Positions 27,422 through 36,297 of a stretch of DNA of 63,341 nucleotides are shown here, piece after piece. Each line of letters begins with the position of its first letter. Position 1 is the stretch's first letter. Location of the stretch: NCBI GenBank assembly GCA_000824785.1, contig CCNB01000001.1, forward strand, positions 5,693 to 69,033, read 5' to 3'. The stretch is from Mesorhizobium plurifarium. GTDB lineage: Bacteria; Pseudomonadota; Alphaproteobacteria; Rhizobiales; Rhizobiaceae. The notes beneath the pieces were generated by a model. It was not told where the DNA came from, made no database searches, and worked only from the letters and a program-made list of their open reading frames with translations. The position numbers were made by a program, and so were the translations under genes.

Positions 27422-29011
27422 ATGCAGACGGAATTCGACCATCTCGCCGCGCTCGCCGGCAAGGGCAGAATCTCTCGCCGCGATTTCCTCGGCCGCGCGG
27501 CGGCGCTCGGCGCCTCGGCGGCGCTGGCAACGACGCTGGCCGGCAAGGCTTTCGCCGCCAGCCCGGTGAAGGGCGGCATCATCAAGGCGGGCCTGCAGGG
27601 GGGTGAATCGACCAACAGCCTCGACCCGGCGCTGAATCTCAGCCAGGTGACCTACAACTTCTGCAAGCAGTGGGGCGAATTCCTTGTGCGGCTGACGCCC
27701 GAGGGCGGCGTCGAGAACTTGATCGCCGAGGAGATCGGCGCCTCGGCCGACGCCAAGACCTGGACGATGAAGATCCGCGACGGCATCGAATTCCACAACG
27801 GCAAGACGGTGACGGCGGAAGATGTCGTCGCGACACTCGAGCGCCATGCGGACGAGAAGTCGAAATCCGGCGCGCTCGGCATTTTGAAGAACATCAAGAC
27901 CATCAAGGCCGACGGCAAGGACGTGGTGGTGACGCTCGGCGACGCCGATGCCGACTTCCCCTATCTGATGGCCGACTACCACCTCGTCATCCAGCCGAAT
28001 GGCGGCAAGGACAATCCCAATGCCGGCATCAGCGCCGGGCCTTACAAGGTCGCCGTCAATCAGCCCGGCGTGAAGCATGGCGGCGAGCGCTTCGCCAATT
28101 ACTGGCGCGGCGACAAGGCGGGCCACGCCGACCAGATCGAGATCGTCGTCATCAACGACCCGACGGCCCGGCTTGCCGCGCTGCAGGGCGGCCAGGTGCA
28201 TCTCATCAACCGCGTCGAGCCCAAGGTGGTCGATCTGGTCAAGCGCATGCCGGGCGTCAGCATCGAGAACGTGGCGGGGCGCGGCTATTACCCGTTCAAC
28301 ATGTTCTGCGACACCGCGCCCTTCGACAACAATGACCTCAGGATGGCGCTGAAGCTTGCCATGGATCGCGAGGAGATGCTGGACAAGATCCTGCGCGGCT
28401 ACGGGTCGGTGGGCAACGACTTCCCGATCAACGAAGCCTATCCGCTGTTTTCCGCCGACATCGAGCAGCGCAAGTTCGATCCGGAAAAAGCGGCGGCGGC
28501 CTACAAGAAGTCGGGCCATAGCGGCCCGATCCTGCTGCGCACCTCCGACGTCGCCTTCCCCGGCGCCGTGGACGCCGCCCAGCTCTATCAGCAGAGCTGC
28601 GCCAAGGCCGGCATCAAGATAGAGATCAAGCGCGAGCCGGGCGACGGCTACTGGTCGGAAGTGTGGAACAAGCAGCCCTTCTCGCTCTCCTATTGGGGCG
28701 GCCGGCCGACGCAAGGGCAGATGTACTCCACCGGCTATCTGTCTACCGCCGACTGGAACGACACGCGCTTCAAGCGGCCCGAATTCGACAAGATGCTCTA
28801 CACGGCGCGCGCCGAGCTGGACCAGGCCAAGCGCAAGGCGATCTATCGCGACATGGCGATGCTGATGCGCGACGAAGGCGGGCTGATCGTGCCGTTCTTC
28901 AACCAGTTCGTCGACGCCGCCAACACCAAGAAGCTCAGCGGCTGGGTGAAGAACCCCAATGGCGAGATGATGGACGGCTATGCGCTCTGCGAGTGCTGGC
29001 TGAACGCCTGA
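27422..29011 (+). CDS. Peptide-type ABC transporter substrate-binding protein 2 (Tat-exported)
   Basis: Paralogue of the protein at 22116-23705 with the same length of 529 residues and the same Tat signal layout (RISRRDFLGRAAALGASAA). The two align end to end. Stretches in the 3' half are identical even at the DNA level (for example the region encoding FCDTAPFDNNDLRMALKLAM), while the N-terminal ligand-binding parts differ more. The start at 27422 has a GGGGCAGGA ribosome site. One permease and ATPase set may thus serve two related ligands. Confidence 0.92.
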   Translation: MQTEFDHLAALAGKGRISRRDFLGRAAALGASAALATTLAGKAFAASPVKGGIIKAGLQGGESTNSLDPALNLSQVTYNFCKQWGEFLVRLTPEGGVENLIAEEIGASADAKTWTMKIRDGIEFHNGKTVTAEDVVATLERHADEKSKSGALGILKNIKTIKADGKDVVVTLGDADADFPYLMADYHLVIQPNGGKDNPNAGISAGPYKVAVNQPGVKHGGERFANYWRGDKAGHADQIEIVVINDPTARLAALQGGQVHLINRVEPKVVDLVKRMPGVSIENVAGRGYYPFNMFCDTAPFDNNDLRMALKLAMDREEMLDKILRGYGSVGNDFPINEAYPLFSADIEQRKFDPEKAAAAYKKSGHSGPILLRTSDVAFPGAVDAAQLYQQSCAKAGIKIEIKREPGDGYWSEVWNKQPFSLSYWGGRPTQGQMYSTGYLSTADWNDTRFKRPEFDKMLYTARAELDQAKRKAIYRDMAMLMRDEGGLIVPFFNQFVDAANTKKLSGWVKNPNGEMMDGYALCECWLNA

Positions 29012-29030
29012 TATCAGGCTATCCAAAGAA

Positions 29031-29067
29031 GCGCCGCGTGTCCGCGCGACACGCGGCGCTTTCGTTT
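29031..29067 (+). terminator. Stem-loop between second binding protein and phosphodiesterase-like gene
   Basis: GCGCCGCGTGT (29031-29041) pairs perfectly with ACACGCGGCGC (29049-29059) and is followed by TTTCGTTT. This is a good intrinsic terminator or attenuator. The downstream gene starts 20 bases later, so read-through is likely if the two are co-expressed. Confidence 0.65.
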
Positions 29068-29086
29068 CGAAGAACAGGAACCTTCC

Positions 29087-29926
29087 GTGGCGCTCAAATC
29101 CAAACTGCTGCTCATCATCCTCGACGGCGTGCCCTACCGGAACTGGCGCCGGCTGATGGGCAATCTCGAGGGATGGGCGCAATCGGGCGAGGCGCAGGTG
29201 TGGAAGATGCGCTCGGTGCTGCCGTCGACGTCGGCCTGCTGCTACGCCTCAATCCACACCGGGGTCGCGCCGCAGGTGCACGGCATCCTTTCCAACGAGA
29301 ACCGCTTTCGCGTCACGCAGCCGGACATCTTCTCGGAAGTGAGCAAGGCCGGCGGCAAGACGGGCGCGGTGACCCATTCCTACTGGTCGGAGTTCTTCCG
29401 TTCGTACCCGTTCGACCTTGTCGAGGACATGGAGTTCGACGATCCAAGCGGCCCGATCACGCATGGCCGCTTCCACACCATGACCGGCTACAATCTCAAG
29501 AACCAGATGACGCCGAGCGACGTCGACCTGTTCGCGACGCTGACCATGCTGGCGAAGCGGCACGGCATCGACTACGGCATCCTGCACACCTGCACGCTGG
29601 ACTCCATGGGTCATCGCTTCGGCCATGACTGCCACGAGATGGACCATGCCTGCTACGCCATGGACGGCATGCTCGCGGCTTTCCTGCCGCAATGGCGCAC
29701 AGCCGGCTATGAAGTGATCGTGACGGCCGACCACGGCCAGACCGACCGCGGCCACCATGGCGGCCATGACGACGAGATGCAGGATTTCGCGCTCTATTAT
29801 TTCGGACCCGCGAGGGGGCCCGAAGCCGACACGCTACTCGATCAGCTGCAGCTCGCGCCGACGGTGCTGAGCCGGCTCGGCGTGGAAATACCGGAGACTA
29901 TGAAGGCGAAGGTGTTTTTGGGGTAA
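29087..29926 (+). CDS. Alkaline phosphatase superfamily (nucleotide pyrophosphatase/phosphodiesterase-like) protein
   Basis: A 279-residue metal-dependent phospho- or sulfohydrolase-fold enzyme. Likely metal ligands and nucleophile are visible: LIILDGVPYRNW (Asp), VLPSTSACCYASIHTG (Thr/Ser nucleophile), TLDSMGHRFGHD (Asp, His) and VTADHGQTDRGHHGGHDDE (Asp-His and a later His). It starts at GTG 29087 after an ACAGGAA ribosome site. No signal peptide is present, so it is cytoplasmic. It follows the ABC operon and may process the imported compound, for example a phosphodiester. That link is inferred from position only. Confidence 0.85.
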   Translation: MALKSKLLLIILDGVPYRNWRRLMGNLEGWAQSGEAQVWKMRSVLPSTSACCYASIHTGVAPQVHGILSNENRFRVTQPDIFSEVSKAGGKTGAVTHSYWSEFFRSYPFDLVEDMEFDDPSGPITHGRFHTMTGYNLKNQMTPSDVDLFATLTMLAKRHGIDYGILHTCTLDSMGHRFGHDCHEMDHACYAMDGMLAAFLPQWRTAGYEVIVTADHGQTDRGHHGGHDDEMQDFALYYFGPARGPEADTLLDQLQLAPTVLSRLGVEIPETMKAKVFLG

Positions 29927-29937
29927 GCGCGGCCTTG

Positions 29938-30082
29938 CCTTCTCCCCTTGTGGGAGAAGGTGTCGCCGAAGGCGACGGATGAGGGGTGTTCCAGGGAAAG
30001 CCAACGTCTCACTCCGCTGGAACACTCCTCATCCGTCTCGGCGCTATCGCGCCGATTCACCTTCCCCCACAAGGGGGGAAGG
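29938..30082. repeat. Composite palindromic repeat
   Basis: A stem CCTTCTCCC-CTTGT-GGGAGAAGG (29938-29960) begins 11 bases after the preceding stop. It is followed by GTCGCCGAAGGCGAC, GGATGAGGGGTGTTCC and then an inverted counterpart (GGAACACTCCTCATCC, TCGGCGCTATCGCGCCGA, CCTTCCCCC-ACAA-GGGGGGAAGG). The whole 145 bp is a large imperfect inverted repeat, the RIME-like style also seen at 1981-2132. The first stem may also end the upstream transcript. Confidence 0.8.
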
Positions 30083-30206
30083 AAAAGCGCCCCTACTGGC
30101 AACCTCCCCTCTCTTCGGTTAGCCTCGGAAAAATCCTTGGCGGAGGGTGAACCTTTTTGGACCGATCAGCGACAGAGCTTCGAGGAGCCAGGCGGCTCGA
30201 CCGGCC

Positions 30207-30773
30207 ATGAATGCGGCGACCGAAACCGATCGCGCGCTCGTAGACCGGGTCGCGAAGGGCGACCGGGCCGCCGTTCGGCTCCTGTTCATGCGTCACCACG
30301 CGCGGATCTACCGCTTCGTGGCGCGCCAGACGGGATCGGAAATGATGGCCGACGATATCGCCAACGAGGTTTTTCTAGAGCTGTGGAAGCAGGCGCCCAG
30401 CTTCGAGGGCCGCTCCGAAGTTTCCACGTGGCTGCTCGGCATCGCCCGTTTCAAGGCGCTGTCCATGCTGCGCAAGAAGAAGGAAGACTGGATCGACGAC
30501 GACGACGCGGCGCAAGTTCCCGACGGCGCCGACACGCCCGAAGTCGTCACCATGAAGGAGGACAAGGCCGCCGCCTTGCGCCGCTTCGTCGATGCCCTGC
30601 CGGAAGAGCACCGCACGGTGATCGACCTTGCCTATTACCACGGCCAGTCGGTGACCGAGATCGGCGAGGTGCTCGGCATTCCGGTCGCGACCGTCAAGAC
30701 CAGGATGTTCTACGCCCGCAAGAAACTCGGCGAAGCCCTCAAGGCCGCCGGTTACGACAGGGGGTGGCCATGA
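30207..30773 (+). CDS. ECF-type RNA polymerase sigma factor
   Basis: A 188-residue extracytoplasmic-function sigma factor. Sigma2 spans about 20-90 (HHARIYRFVARQTGSEMMAD, EVSTWLLGIARFKALSMLRK) and sigma4 about 120-180 (LPEEHRTVIDLAYYHGQSVT, then EIGEVLGIPVATVKTRMF). The start at 30207 (MNAATETDRALVDRVAKGD) fits family N-termini; the frame's extension to 30147 does not. It overlaps the anti-sigma gene by ATGA. The operon ends in a secreted subtilase, so the regulon includes or senses an envelope protease. Confidence 0.93.
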   Translation: MNAATETDRALVDRVAKGDRAAVRLLFMRHHARIYRFVARQTGSEMMADDIANEVFLELWKQAPSFEGRSEVSTWLLGIARFKALSMLRKKKEDWIDDDDAAQVPDGADTPEVVTMKEDKAAALRRFVDALPEEHRTVIDLAYYHGQSVTEIGEVLGIPVATVKTRMFYARKKLGEALKAAGYDRGWP

Positions 30774-31435
30774 GCGCCGCTGAAAAGATGTCGCGCCGCG
30801 ACGAGATGGAGACGCTGCTGCCGTTCTACCTGAATGGCTCTCTGGAAGGCGCCGAGTTGGAGGCCGTCGAGGAATGGCTGGCCACCGATCCGGCGGCGCT
30901 TGCCGCCCTTGGCGAGGCCGAGGCCGAGTTCTCGGGCACCGCCGCAGCCAACGAGGCGATCCGCCCGCCGGCCGATGCGCTGAGCCGTTTCACCAGGGCG
31001 CTCGACGCCGAGGCCGGCCCCGTGCGCGCGCCCGGCCAATCCTGGCTGGCGAAGATCTTCGGCCGGGTGACGGCGATGCCCGCCGGCGTCGCCTGGGCGG
31101 CAGCCGCAGCGCTGCTTGCGCTGGTCATCGTGCAGTCCTTCGAACAGCCGGGCGGCAAGGGCAACGACTTCGAAGTGGCCGGCGCCCAGGACGATCTGGC
31201 GAAGCTGCCTTTCGCGCTGGTGAAGTTCAAGCCGGACGCCAAGATGGCCGATATCGCCGCCTTCCTCGGCCAGAACGGGCTGAAGATCGCCGGCGGCCCG
31301 ACCGCGGACGGCGTGTTCCACCTGACGGTTCCGGCGAGCACGGCAGCCGATTACGACAGGCTCGTCGGCCTTATTGCCGCCCAGCCTTTCGCGGATGCTG
31401 TGGTGCAGGGAAGGAAACCGGCCGATGGCGGCTAA
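30770..31435 (+). CDS. Membrane anti-sigma factor
   Basis: Anti-sigma partner of the preceding ECF factor, 221 residues. The cytoplasmic N-terminus (LLPFYLNGSLEGAELEAVEE) is of the anti-sigma-domain type but lacks the zinc His-Cys motif. One membrane segment lies at about 105-124 (GVAWAAAAALLALVIVQSF). The periplasmic part, about 145-215 (FALVKFKPDAKMADIAAFLG, LKIAGGPTADGVFHLTVP, LVGLIAAQPFADAVVQG), has the alternating strand-helix pattern of a subtilisin propeptide (I9-like). The ATG overlaps the sigma stop, and the end overlaps the protease start by 11 bases. Confidence 0.88.
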   Translation: MSAAEKMSRRDEMETLLPFYLNGSLEGAELEAVEEWLATDPAALAALGEAEAEFSGTAAANEAIRPPADALSRFTRALDAEAGPVRAPGQSWLAKIFGRVTAMPAGVAWAAAAALLALVIVQSFEQPGGKGNDFEVAGAQDDLAKLPFALVKFKPDAKMADIAAFLGQNGLKIAGGPTADGVFHLTVPASTAADYDRLVGLIAAQPFADAVVQGRKPADGG

Positions 31436-32876
31436 GGCGGTCATTCTTCGCGTGGCAGTGCTCGCGGTGGCATTTGTCGCCGCGCCTGCGTTCGCGCAGA
31501 CCAACGACCCGAACCTGTCACAAAAGCAGATCGACTGTTTGAACCGTACGACGGCGGCCGGCGGCGGCTGCGACAAGGACGGCGGCGCCAAGAATGGCGC
31601 AGGAACGCCCGGCGCGGCCACGAGCGGCGCGGTGTTCCTGCCGGCGCTGATCGTCGATCTCTTTCCGAACTCGCCGGCGCCCGCCGCCCCACAAACGCCC
31701 GCACCGTCCAACGGGACATCGTCATCGAACGGTTCCAACAGCGCGCCACCGCCCGCGCCAACGCCGAGCGGTCCGGTCACGGTGCCGCAAGGCCTCAACC
31801 TGGCCGAACCGCCGCGCGCGGTCGTCGGCGAATTCGTGCCCGACGAGGTGCTGGTGACGGTCGACGGCGATCCCGGCGTGGTGCGGCAGATCGCCAATTC
31901 CTTCGGCCTGCAGGTGCGCTCGCAGCGCCAGTCGCGACTGCTCGGCACCACGCTGGTGCGCTTCGGCATCACCGACGGGCGGCCCGTCGGCGTGGTGCTG
32001 GCGCAGCTTGCCGCCGACGGCCGCACGCAGCGGCGCGAGCCAAACCATATCTATTCGCTGCAGCAGGCGGCCGGCATCGTGAACTATGCCTTCGACCGCA
32101 TCGCGCTCGATGCTGGCCAAGCGAGCGGCGAGAATGTGCGCGTCGCCGTTATCGACACCGGCATCGACGACACCAATCCCGCGCTCGCCGGCGTCATTGC
32201 CGACCAATATGACGCCATGCCCAACGTGCCGATCGAAAAGCGCGATCACGGCACCTCGGTCGACGGGCTGATCGCCGGCGTCGGTCCGCTGGAAGGCATG
32301 GCGCCTGGCGCCAGGATCTACCATGCGCGCGCCTTCGAAGACGGCAAGTCGACCATGGACGTCATCCTGTCGGCGCTCGACTGGGCGGCCGAGCAGAATG
32401 TGCGCATCATCAATATGAGCTTCGTCGGCCCGAAGAACGACCTGCTCGGCACCGCCTGCCGCAATGCCCGGGCGATGGGCATGGTGCTGGTGGCCGCCGC
32501 CGGCAACAATGGCCCGAAGGCGCCCTATGGCTATCCGGCCGCCTTCGACGGCGTGATCGCGGTGACCGCCACCGACGCCAAGGACGGGCTGATGCCGCAG
32601 GCCAATCGCGGCGCCTATGTCTTCATCTCGGCGCCGGGCGTCGAGATGGTGGCGCCGAGCGGCGCCGGCTCCGACGTCGTGACCGGCACCTCCTTCGCGG
32701 CCGCGATCGTATCCGGCGCCATCGCCAATCTGATCCACGCCGCGCCCGATCGTTCGGCTGACGAGATCGAGAAGGCGCTTGCCGCCACGGCCAAGGATCT
32801 CGGCCCGAAGGGGCGGGACAATGATTTCGGCTACGGACTGCTGGACATCAAGGCGGCTGGAGCGGCGAAGGAGTAG
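31425..32876 (+). CDS. Secreted subtilisin-family (S8) serine protease
   Basis: A 483-residue exported protease. Residues 1-24 are a Sec signal peptide (ILRVAVLAVAFVAAPAFAQ). A low-complexity Pro/Ser/Asn linker spans about 82-118. A propeptide-like domain lies at about 135-211 (DEVLVTVDGDPGVVRQIANS, LLGTTLVRFGI). The catalytic domain follows with Asp244 (VAVIDTGIDD), His275 (DHGTSVDGLIAG), oxyanion Asn361 (VAAAGNNGP) and Ser423 (TGTSFAAAIVSGAIANL). The start at 31425 lies within the anti-sigma gene. Co-operonic placement suggests the protease is an output of the sigma factor, or acts on its anti-sigma. Confidence 0.93.
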   Translation: MAAKAVILRVAVLAVAFVAAPAFAQTNDPNLSQKQIDCLNRTTAAGGGCDKDGGAKNGAGTPGAATSGAVFLPALIVDLFPNSPAPAAPQTPAPSNGTSSSNGSNSAPPPAPTPSGPVTVPQGLNLAEPPRAVVGEFVPDEVLVTVDGDPGVVRQIANSFGLQVRSQRQSRLLGTTLVRFGITDGRPVGVVLAQLAADGRTQRREPNHIYSLQQAAGIVNYAFDRIALDAGQASGENVRVAVIDTGIDDTNPALAGVIADQYDAMPNVPIEKRDHGTSVDGLIAGVGPLEGMAPGARIYHARAFEDGKSTMDVILSALDWAAEQNVRIINMSFVGPKNDLLGTACRNARAMGMVLVAAAGNNGPKAPYGYPAAFDGVIAVTATDAKDGLMPQANRGAYVFISAPGVEMVAPSGAGSDVVTGTSFAAAIVSGAIANLIHAAPDRSADEIEKALAATAKDLGPKGRDNDFGYGLLDIKAAGAAKE

Positions 32877-32905
32877 CCGCACATATCTGTTGTGTTGGCG
32901 GGACA

Positions 32906-33040
32906 GCACCCCCCTCTGGCCTGCCGGCCATCTCCCCCGCAAGGGGGGAGATTAGACGTCGCCACCGCCTTCGCCAGTCATCGACGCTGAAGAAGTTGGC
33001 CGGCGCTGAAACCGCTGATCTCCCCCCTTGCGGGGGAGGA
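32906..33040. repeat. Short dispersed repeat, inverted pair
   Basis: GCACCCCCCTCTGGCCTGCC and its continuation to GGGGGGAGATT (32906-32953) match the element at 63223-63270 with only a few changes. An inverted partial copy (GATCTCCCCCCTTGCGGGGG) ends at about 33040. Together they fill the gap between the subtilase and the convergent FAD oxidoreductase. Confidence 0.8.
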
Positions 33041-33054
33041 CCGCCGGCGGCCAT

Positions 33055-34494
33055 TCAAAGCGCCGGACCCAACCGTACCGGGCTTCCATCATAGAAACGC
33101 GACAGCCGGAACCGGCTAAGATCGTGCCCGGTTTCATTCCCCTGGATCATGTCGGAGACGACGCGGCCCATGCCGGGCCCTATGCCGAAGCCATGGCCGC
33201 TCATGCCCGTCGCGACGAAAAGACCGCCGATTGCCCGCACCTGATCCACGACGGGGACAACGTCGGGCATGGCGTCGATCATACCGCCCCAGCCGGCCTT
33301 CAGGCGAACCTTCTCGAACCGGGGGAAAAGCTGTTTGAAATTGCGCTCGATCGAACGAAGCTTTGCCGGCTCAGGAGCGGGGTTGAGCACTCGCATTCTC
33401 TCGAACGGACTCTCCGAATCCGGCGCCCAATCGCGCGGCGTCGACCAGCCATCGGGGTAGCCTGACGGAGCGAACGGGAAATAGCGCGTTCCGAACGGAT
33501 TGTCCCTGAGGGCGGGAAGATATTGGGTGAAGTGCCGGAACGCGTCAGGCCCAAGGTAAAGCAGGTGGCTGCCGCCTGCGGCAAGCGTGTATCCGCCATC
33601 CTGCCTGCGCCTGAAGGCGATGTGGTCGTCGGCGGCAGCGCCCGGATAGACTTCAGGCAGGGGCTCCGTTGCGGCCACGGTGACCCGGACGCTGAGCTGG
33701 GGGACGGGCACACCGTGCCTCGCCAGGAACAGGGAGGACCAGGCGCCGCCCGCGACCAGCACGGTGGAGGCCTCGATATATCCCGCCTCGGTCCACACGC
33801 CCTTGATCCTGCCGGCCGCGATATCGAGGGTTCGCGCCGCGCAATTCTCGACGATCCTGGCGCCTTTTCGCGCGGCAAGCCTGGCGAGCGCCGGCACCGC
33901 CAGCCAAGGTTCCGCGCGCATATCGGAGGGTGTCGTCATCGCGCCCTTGAATTTGCGCGACATGCCGGTGATGAGCTTCGCGGTTTCGCCCGCGTCCAGG
34001 AGGCGCGTGTCGAGCTCATGGATCGCGGCGATCCTCATGAACTCTTCGAACTTGGCCATGTCTTTGTCGGCGTTCGCCAGATAGGTCACGCCTGTCTGGT
34101 TCAGCCCGATGTCTTCGCCGCACTCATCGGCCAGTTGCCGCCACAGGCGACAAGCCTCGATGACGATCGGCAGCTCATCGGCGTCCCGCCCCTGCTTTCT
34201 GATCCAGCCCCAGTTTCGCGAGGACTGTTCGGCGGCTATCCGGCCCTTTTCCAGCAGCGTCACCGGAATGTTCCGGCTCGCAAGAAAGAGGGCCGTCGTC
34301 ACGCCGATGACACCTCCACCGACGATCACCACCTCCGAAGCCTTGGGCGGCGGCCCAGGGTGTTGGATTGGATCTGCTTCGGTGAACGGGAATGTCGGCA
34401 AATGGCGCACCCGGGACTGGTGGTTCTGGCTTACCGGTTGCCACCATCCAAGATCAGGAGCAGCCGAAGGTAGACCATTGTCCCACGACAGCAA
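33055..34494 (-). CDS. FAD-dependent oxidoreductase (DadA/glycine-oxidase type)
   Basis: A roughly 479-residue amine or amino-acid oxidase. The FAD-binding Rossmann motif is EVVIVGGGVIGVTTALFLAS with the acidic residue in TLLEKGRIAAEQSSRNWGWI. Also visible are VLVAGGAWSSLFLARHG, MIDAMPDVVPVVDQV and the C-terminal FVATGMSGHGFGIGPGMGR. The frame has no ATG before the FAD motif; the 5'-most start is TTG 34494, giving an N-terminal lead of about 55 residues (ending PGPPPKASE). A GTG further in is possible. Substrate unknown. It stands alone on the minus strand. Confidence 0.85.
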   Translation of the reverse strand: MLSWDNGLPSAAPDLGWWQPVSQNHQSRVRHLPTFPFTEADPIQHPGPPPKASEVVIVGGGVIGVTTALFLASRNIPVTLLEKGRIAAEQSSRNWGWIRKQGRDADELPIVIEACRLWRQLADECGEDIGLNQTGVTYLANADKDMAKFEEFMRIAAIHELDTRLLDAGETAKLITGMSRKFKGAMTTPSDMRAEPWLAVPALARLAARKGARIVENCAARTLDIAAGRIKGVWTEAGYIEASTVLVAGGAWSSLFLARHGVPVPQLSVRVTVAATEPLPEVYPGAAADDHIAFRRRQDGGYTLAAGGSHLLYLGPDAFRHFTQYLPALRDNPFGTRYFPFAPSGYPDGWSTPRDWAPDSESPFERMRVLNPAPEPAKLRSIERNFKQLFPRFEKVRLKAGWGGMIDAMPDVVPVVDQVRAIGGLFVATGMSGHGFGIGPGMGRVVSDMIQGNETGHDLSRFRLSRFYDGSPVRLGPAL

Positions 34495-34622
34495 AGGCGC
34501 CCGGAAGGAGACCCAAGCTGTCGTGTCCTGACTAATAGGCGCCCAAGCGTCTTGCCTAGCAACTATCCCAGAATGCCCCCGCTAGACGCAACCTAGCCTC
34601 CAATGAGTGCCTCCATCCGTCG

Positions 34623-35111
34623 TTATTTCGCTCGGAGGCGAACCAGGGCCGTTGGAAGAGAATTAAGAAATAGAACCAGACAGACGCAGAGGAGCACTAT
34701 GTCCTTGTAGAGAAACTCCCCAGCCAGGTTCCATGCGATGGGATCCGCGGAGATGCTCCATACGACAACACCTGGGGTCGTAAAGAAAAACGACCAGGTG
34801 ATGAGAAACGTACCGACCCCGATCAATGCGCCCAGGGCAGACAGGACAGGCACAAAAGCCCCCAAAGTCAAAAGAGCAGCCGTCGCCAACTCGATGCAGC
34901 CCAGAAGATAGGCCTCGCCTCTAATTCCAAAAATCTGGAGCCAAGAAACGAACGGGCTGTTCGAGATAAAGAGAGCAATTCCTTGCGCTGACTGCGGTGT
35001 GAACTTCTGGATGCCGAACGACACGAAAATCAGCACCATTACCCACCTGAGGATGGAGAGCGGCCAATAAGAGCCGAAGCCTGTTTCAGCGACGTTGAAC
35101 TCTCTATGCAT
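34623..35111 (-). CDS. DUF417 / DoxX-like inner-membrane protein
   Basis: A 162-residue protein with about four membrane segments (SILRWVMVLIFVSFGIQKF, YLLGCIELATAALLTLGAFV, LGALIGVGTFLITWSFFFTT, IVLLCVCLVLFLNSL). The FGIQKFTPQSAQGI and ISNSPFVSWL segments resemble the DUF417 family (YkgB/RclC), some members of which take part in reactive chlorine resistance. ATG 35111 has an AAAGGA ribosome site, so the longer frame is not used. Codon use is less GC-rich than its neighbours, which hints at recent acquisition. No obvious partner gene is nearby. The 128 bp downstream (34495-34622) hold nothing recognisable. Confidence 0.75.
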   Translation of the reverse strand: MHREFNVAETGFGSYWPLSILRWVMVLIFVSFGIQKFTPQSAQGIALFISNSPFVSWLQIFGIRGEAYLLGCIELATAALLTLGAFVPVLSALGALIGVGTFLITWSFFFTTPGVVVWSISADPIAWNLAGEFLYKDIVLLCVCLVLFLNSLPTALVRLRAK

Positions 35112-35257
35112 GCTATGTCCTTTGCCGAAAGCGATATGCCATGCCAAGGAGCCGCAGCCGGCTAACAAGCTGCAAGCCCTTGAGGGGCCGTCCAGCTTAC
35201 TTCGCCGGCAGAGCGATTTCGTTACATCGCCACACTGGAAGAAAAAAGGGGGGCTCC

Positions 35258-36280
35258 CTACCCGGGCGCACCAGCCACCGACCCCCGCACCACCAGGTCC
35301 ACCGGCCAGACCTCGCCGCGCGCCCCCTCTTCCAATTCCGATATCCGCGCCGCGAGCCGCTCGGCGACGCGCGCTCCCGCAAGCCGGATGGACGAGCGTG
35401 TCGTCGACAGGGGCACCGGGAAATTCTCCGGCCGCAGCCAGGGGAAGACGTCGTCATGGGCGACCAGCGAGAGGTCGCCCGGAATGGTCCGGTCGAGATC
35501 GCGCACGGCGCGCACGACGCCGAGCGCCATGATCAGGCTGGAGCAGACGATCGCCGTCGGCGGCTCGGCCTCTTCGAGCAGGCGGCGGGCGGCGCGGTAG
35601 CCGTTCTCCTCGGTCATGGTCACCGAGCGGATGTGGCGCTCCCCAAGCGTCAGCCCGCTCGCGGCAAGCGCGCGGCGCACGCCGCGTTCGCGGTGGATGG
35701 CGAAGGTCTCGCGCTCGTTGCCGTTGATCAGCGCCAGGCGCTTGTGGCCGAGCTGGATCAGCAGCCGCGCCGCTTCGTGGAAGGCGCCCTCATTGTCGAT
35801 GTCGAGATAGGGATAGTCGAAGTCGAAGCCCTCGCTGCGGCCATGGACGATGAAGGGGATGCCCAGCGTGTTGACCAGCGCCAGCCGCTTGTCGGCCGGA
35901 CGCGGCGAGGAGATGTAGACGGCGTCGACCTGCCGGTTGGCGACGATGCGCCGGTAGGTCGTTTCCTCGTCGTCTGCATCGGCGGGCGAAAGCACGAGGT
36001 CGAGCTCGTGCGCGCGGGCATAGTCGCCGAGGCCGGAGAGGAATTCGACGAAATGCGGATCGATGTCGACGGCGGCGCCCGTCGGCAGCACATAGCCGAT
36101 CATTCCCGACTTGCCGGTGGCAAGCCGGCGCGCACTGGGGTTCGGCCTGTAGCCATGGTGCTTGGCGGCATCCATGACCCGGCGCCGGGTTTCCTCATTG
36201 ACCTCGGGATAGCCGTTCAGCGCCCGGCTCACCGTGGTCTGCGAGAGCGACAGCATATGCGAGAGCTGTTTGAGGTTCAT
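35258..36280 (-). CDS. aglR: LacI-family repressor of the alpha-glucoside operon
   Basis: A 340-residue LacI/GalR regulator: N-terminal helix-turn-helix and hinge (NLKQLSHMLSLSQTTVSRAL, NGYPEVNEETRRRVMDAAK, YRPNPSARRLATGKS) followed by a sugar-binding domain (IGYVLPTG, AVYISSPRPADKRL, GHKRLALINGNERET). It is divergent from aglEFGAK, the arrangement known for rhizobial AglR, which represses until an alpha-glucoside such as sucrose, maltose or trehalose binds. Two AAAGCGCTTT operator-like sites lie in the shared intergenic region. Confidence 0.9.
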   Translation of the reverse strand: MNLKQLSHMLSLSQTTVSRALNGYPEVNEETRRRVMDAAKHHGYRPNPSARRLATGKSGMIGYVLPTGAAVDIDPHFVEFLSGLGDYARAHELDLVLSPADADDEETTYRRIVANRQVDAVYISSPRPADKRLALVNTLGIPFIVHGRSEGFDFDYPYLDIDNEGAFHEAARLLIQLGHKRLALINGNERETFAIHRERGVRRALAASGLTLGERHIRSVTMTEENGYRAARRLLEEAEPPTAIVCSSLIMALGVVRAVRDLDRTIPGDLSLVAHDDVFPWLRPENFPVPLSTTRSSIRLAGARVAERLAARISELEEGARGEVWPVDLVVRGSVAGAPG

Positions 36281-36297
36281 CGGAGGCCTCCAGCCTC

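Noticed and set aside
27335..29182. 615-codon minus-strand open frame over the second binding protein
   Set aside because: A similar antisense frame also lies over the first paralogue (22056-23216), as expected from codon bias in GC-rich DNA; no motifs or ribosome site.
29948..30769. N-terminal 270 codons of a long frame continuing into the anti-sigma gene
   Set aside because: This part overlaps the palindromic repeat and the sigma gene in another frame; the anti-sigma begins at ATG 30770.
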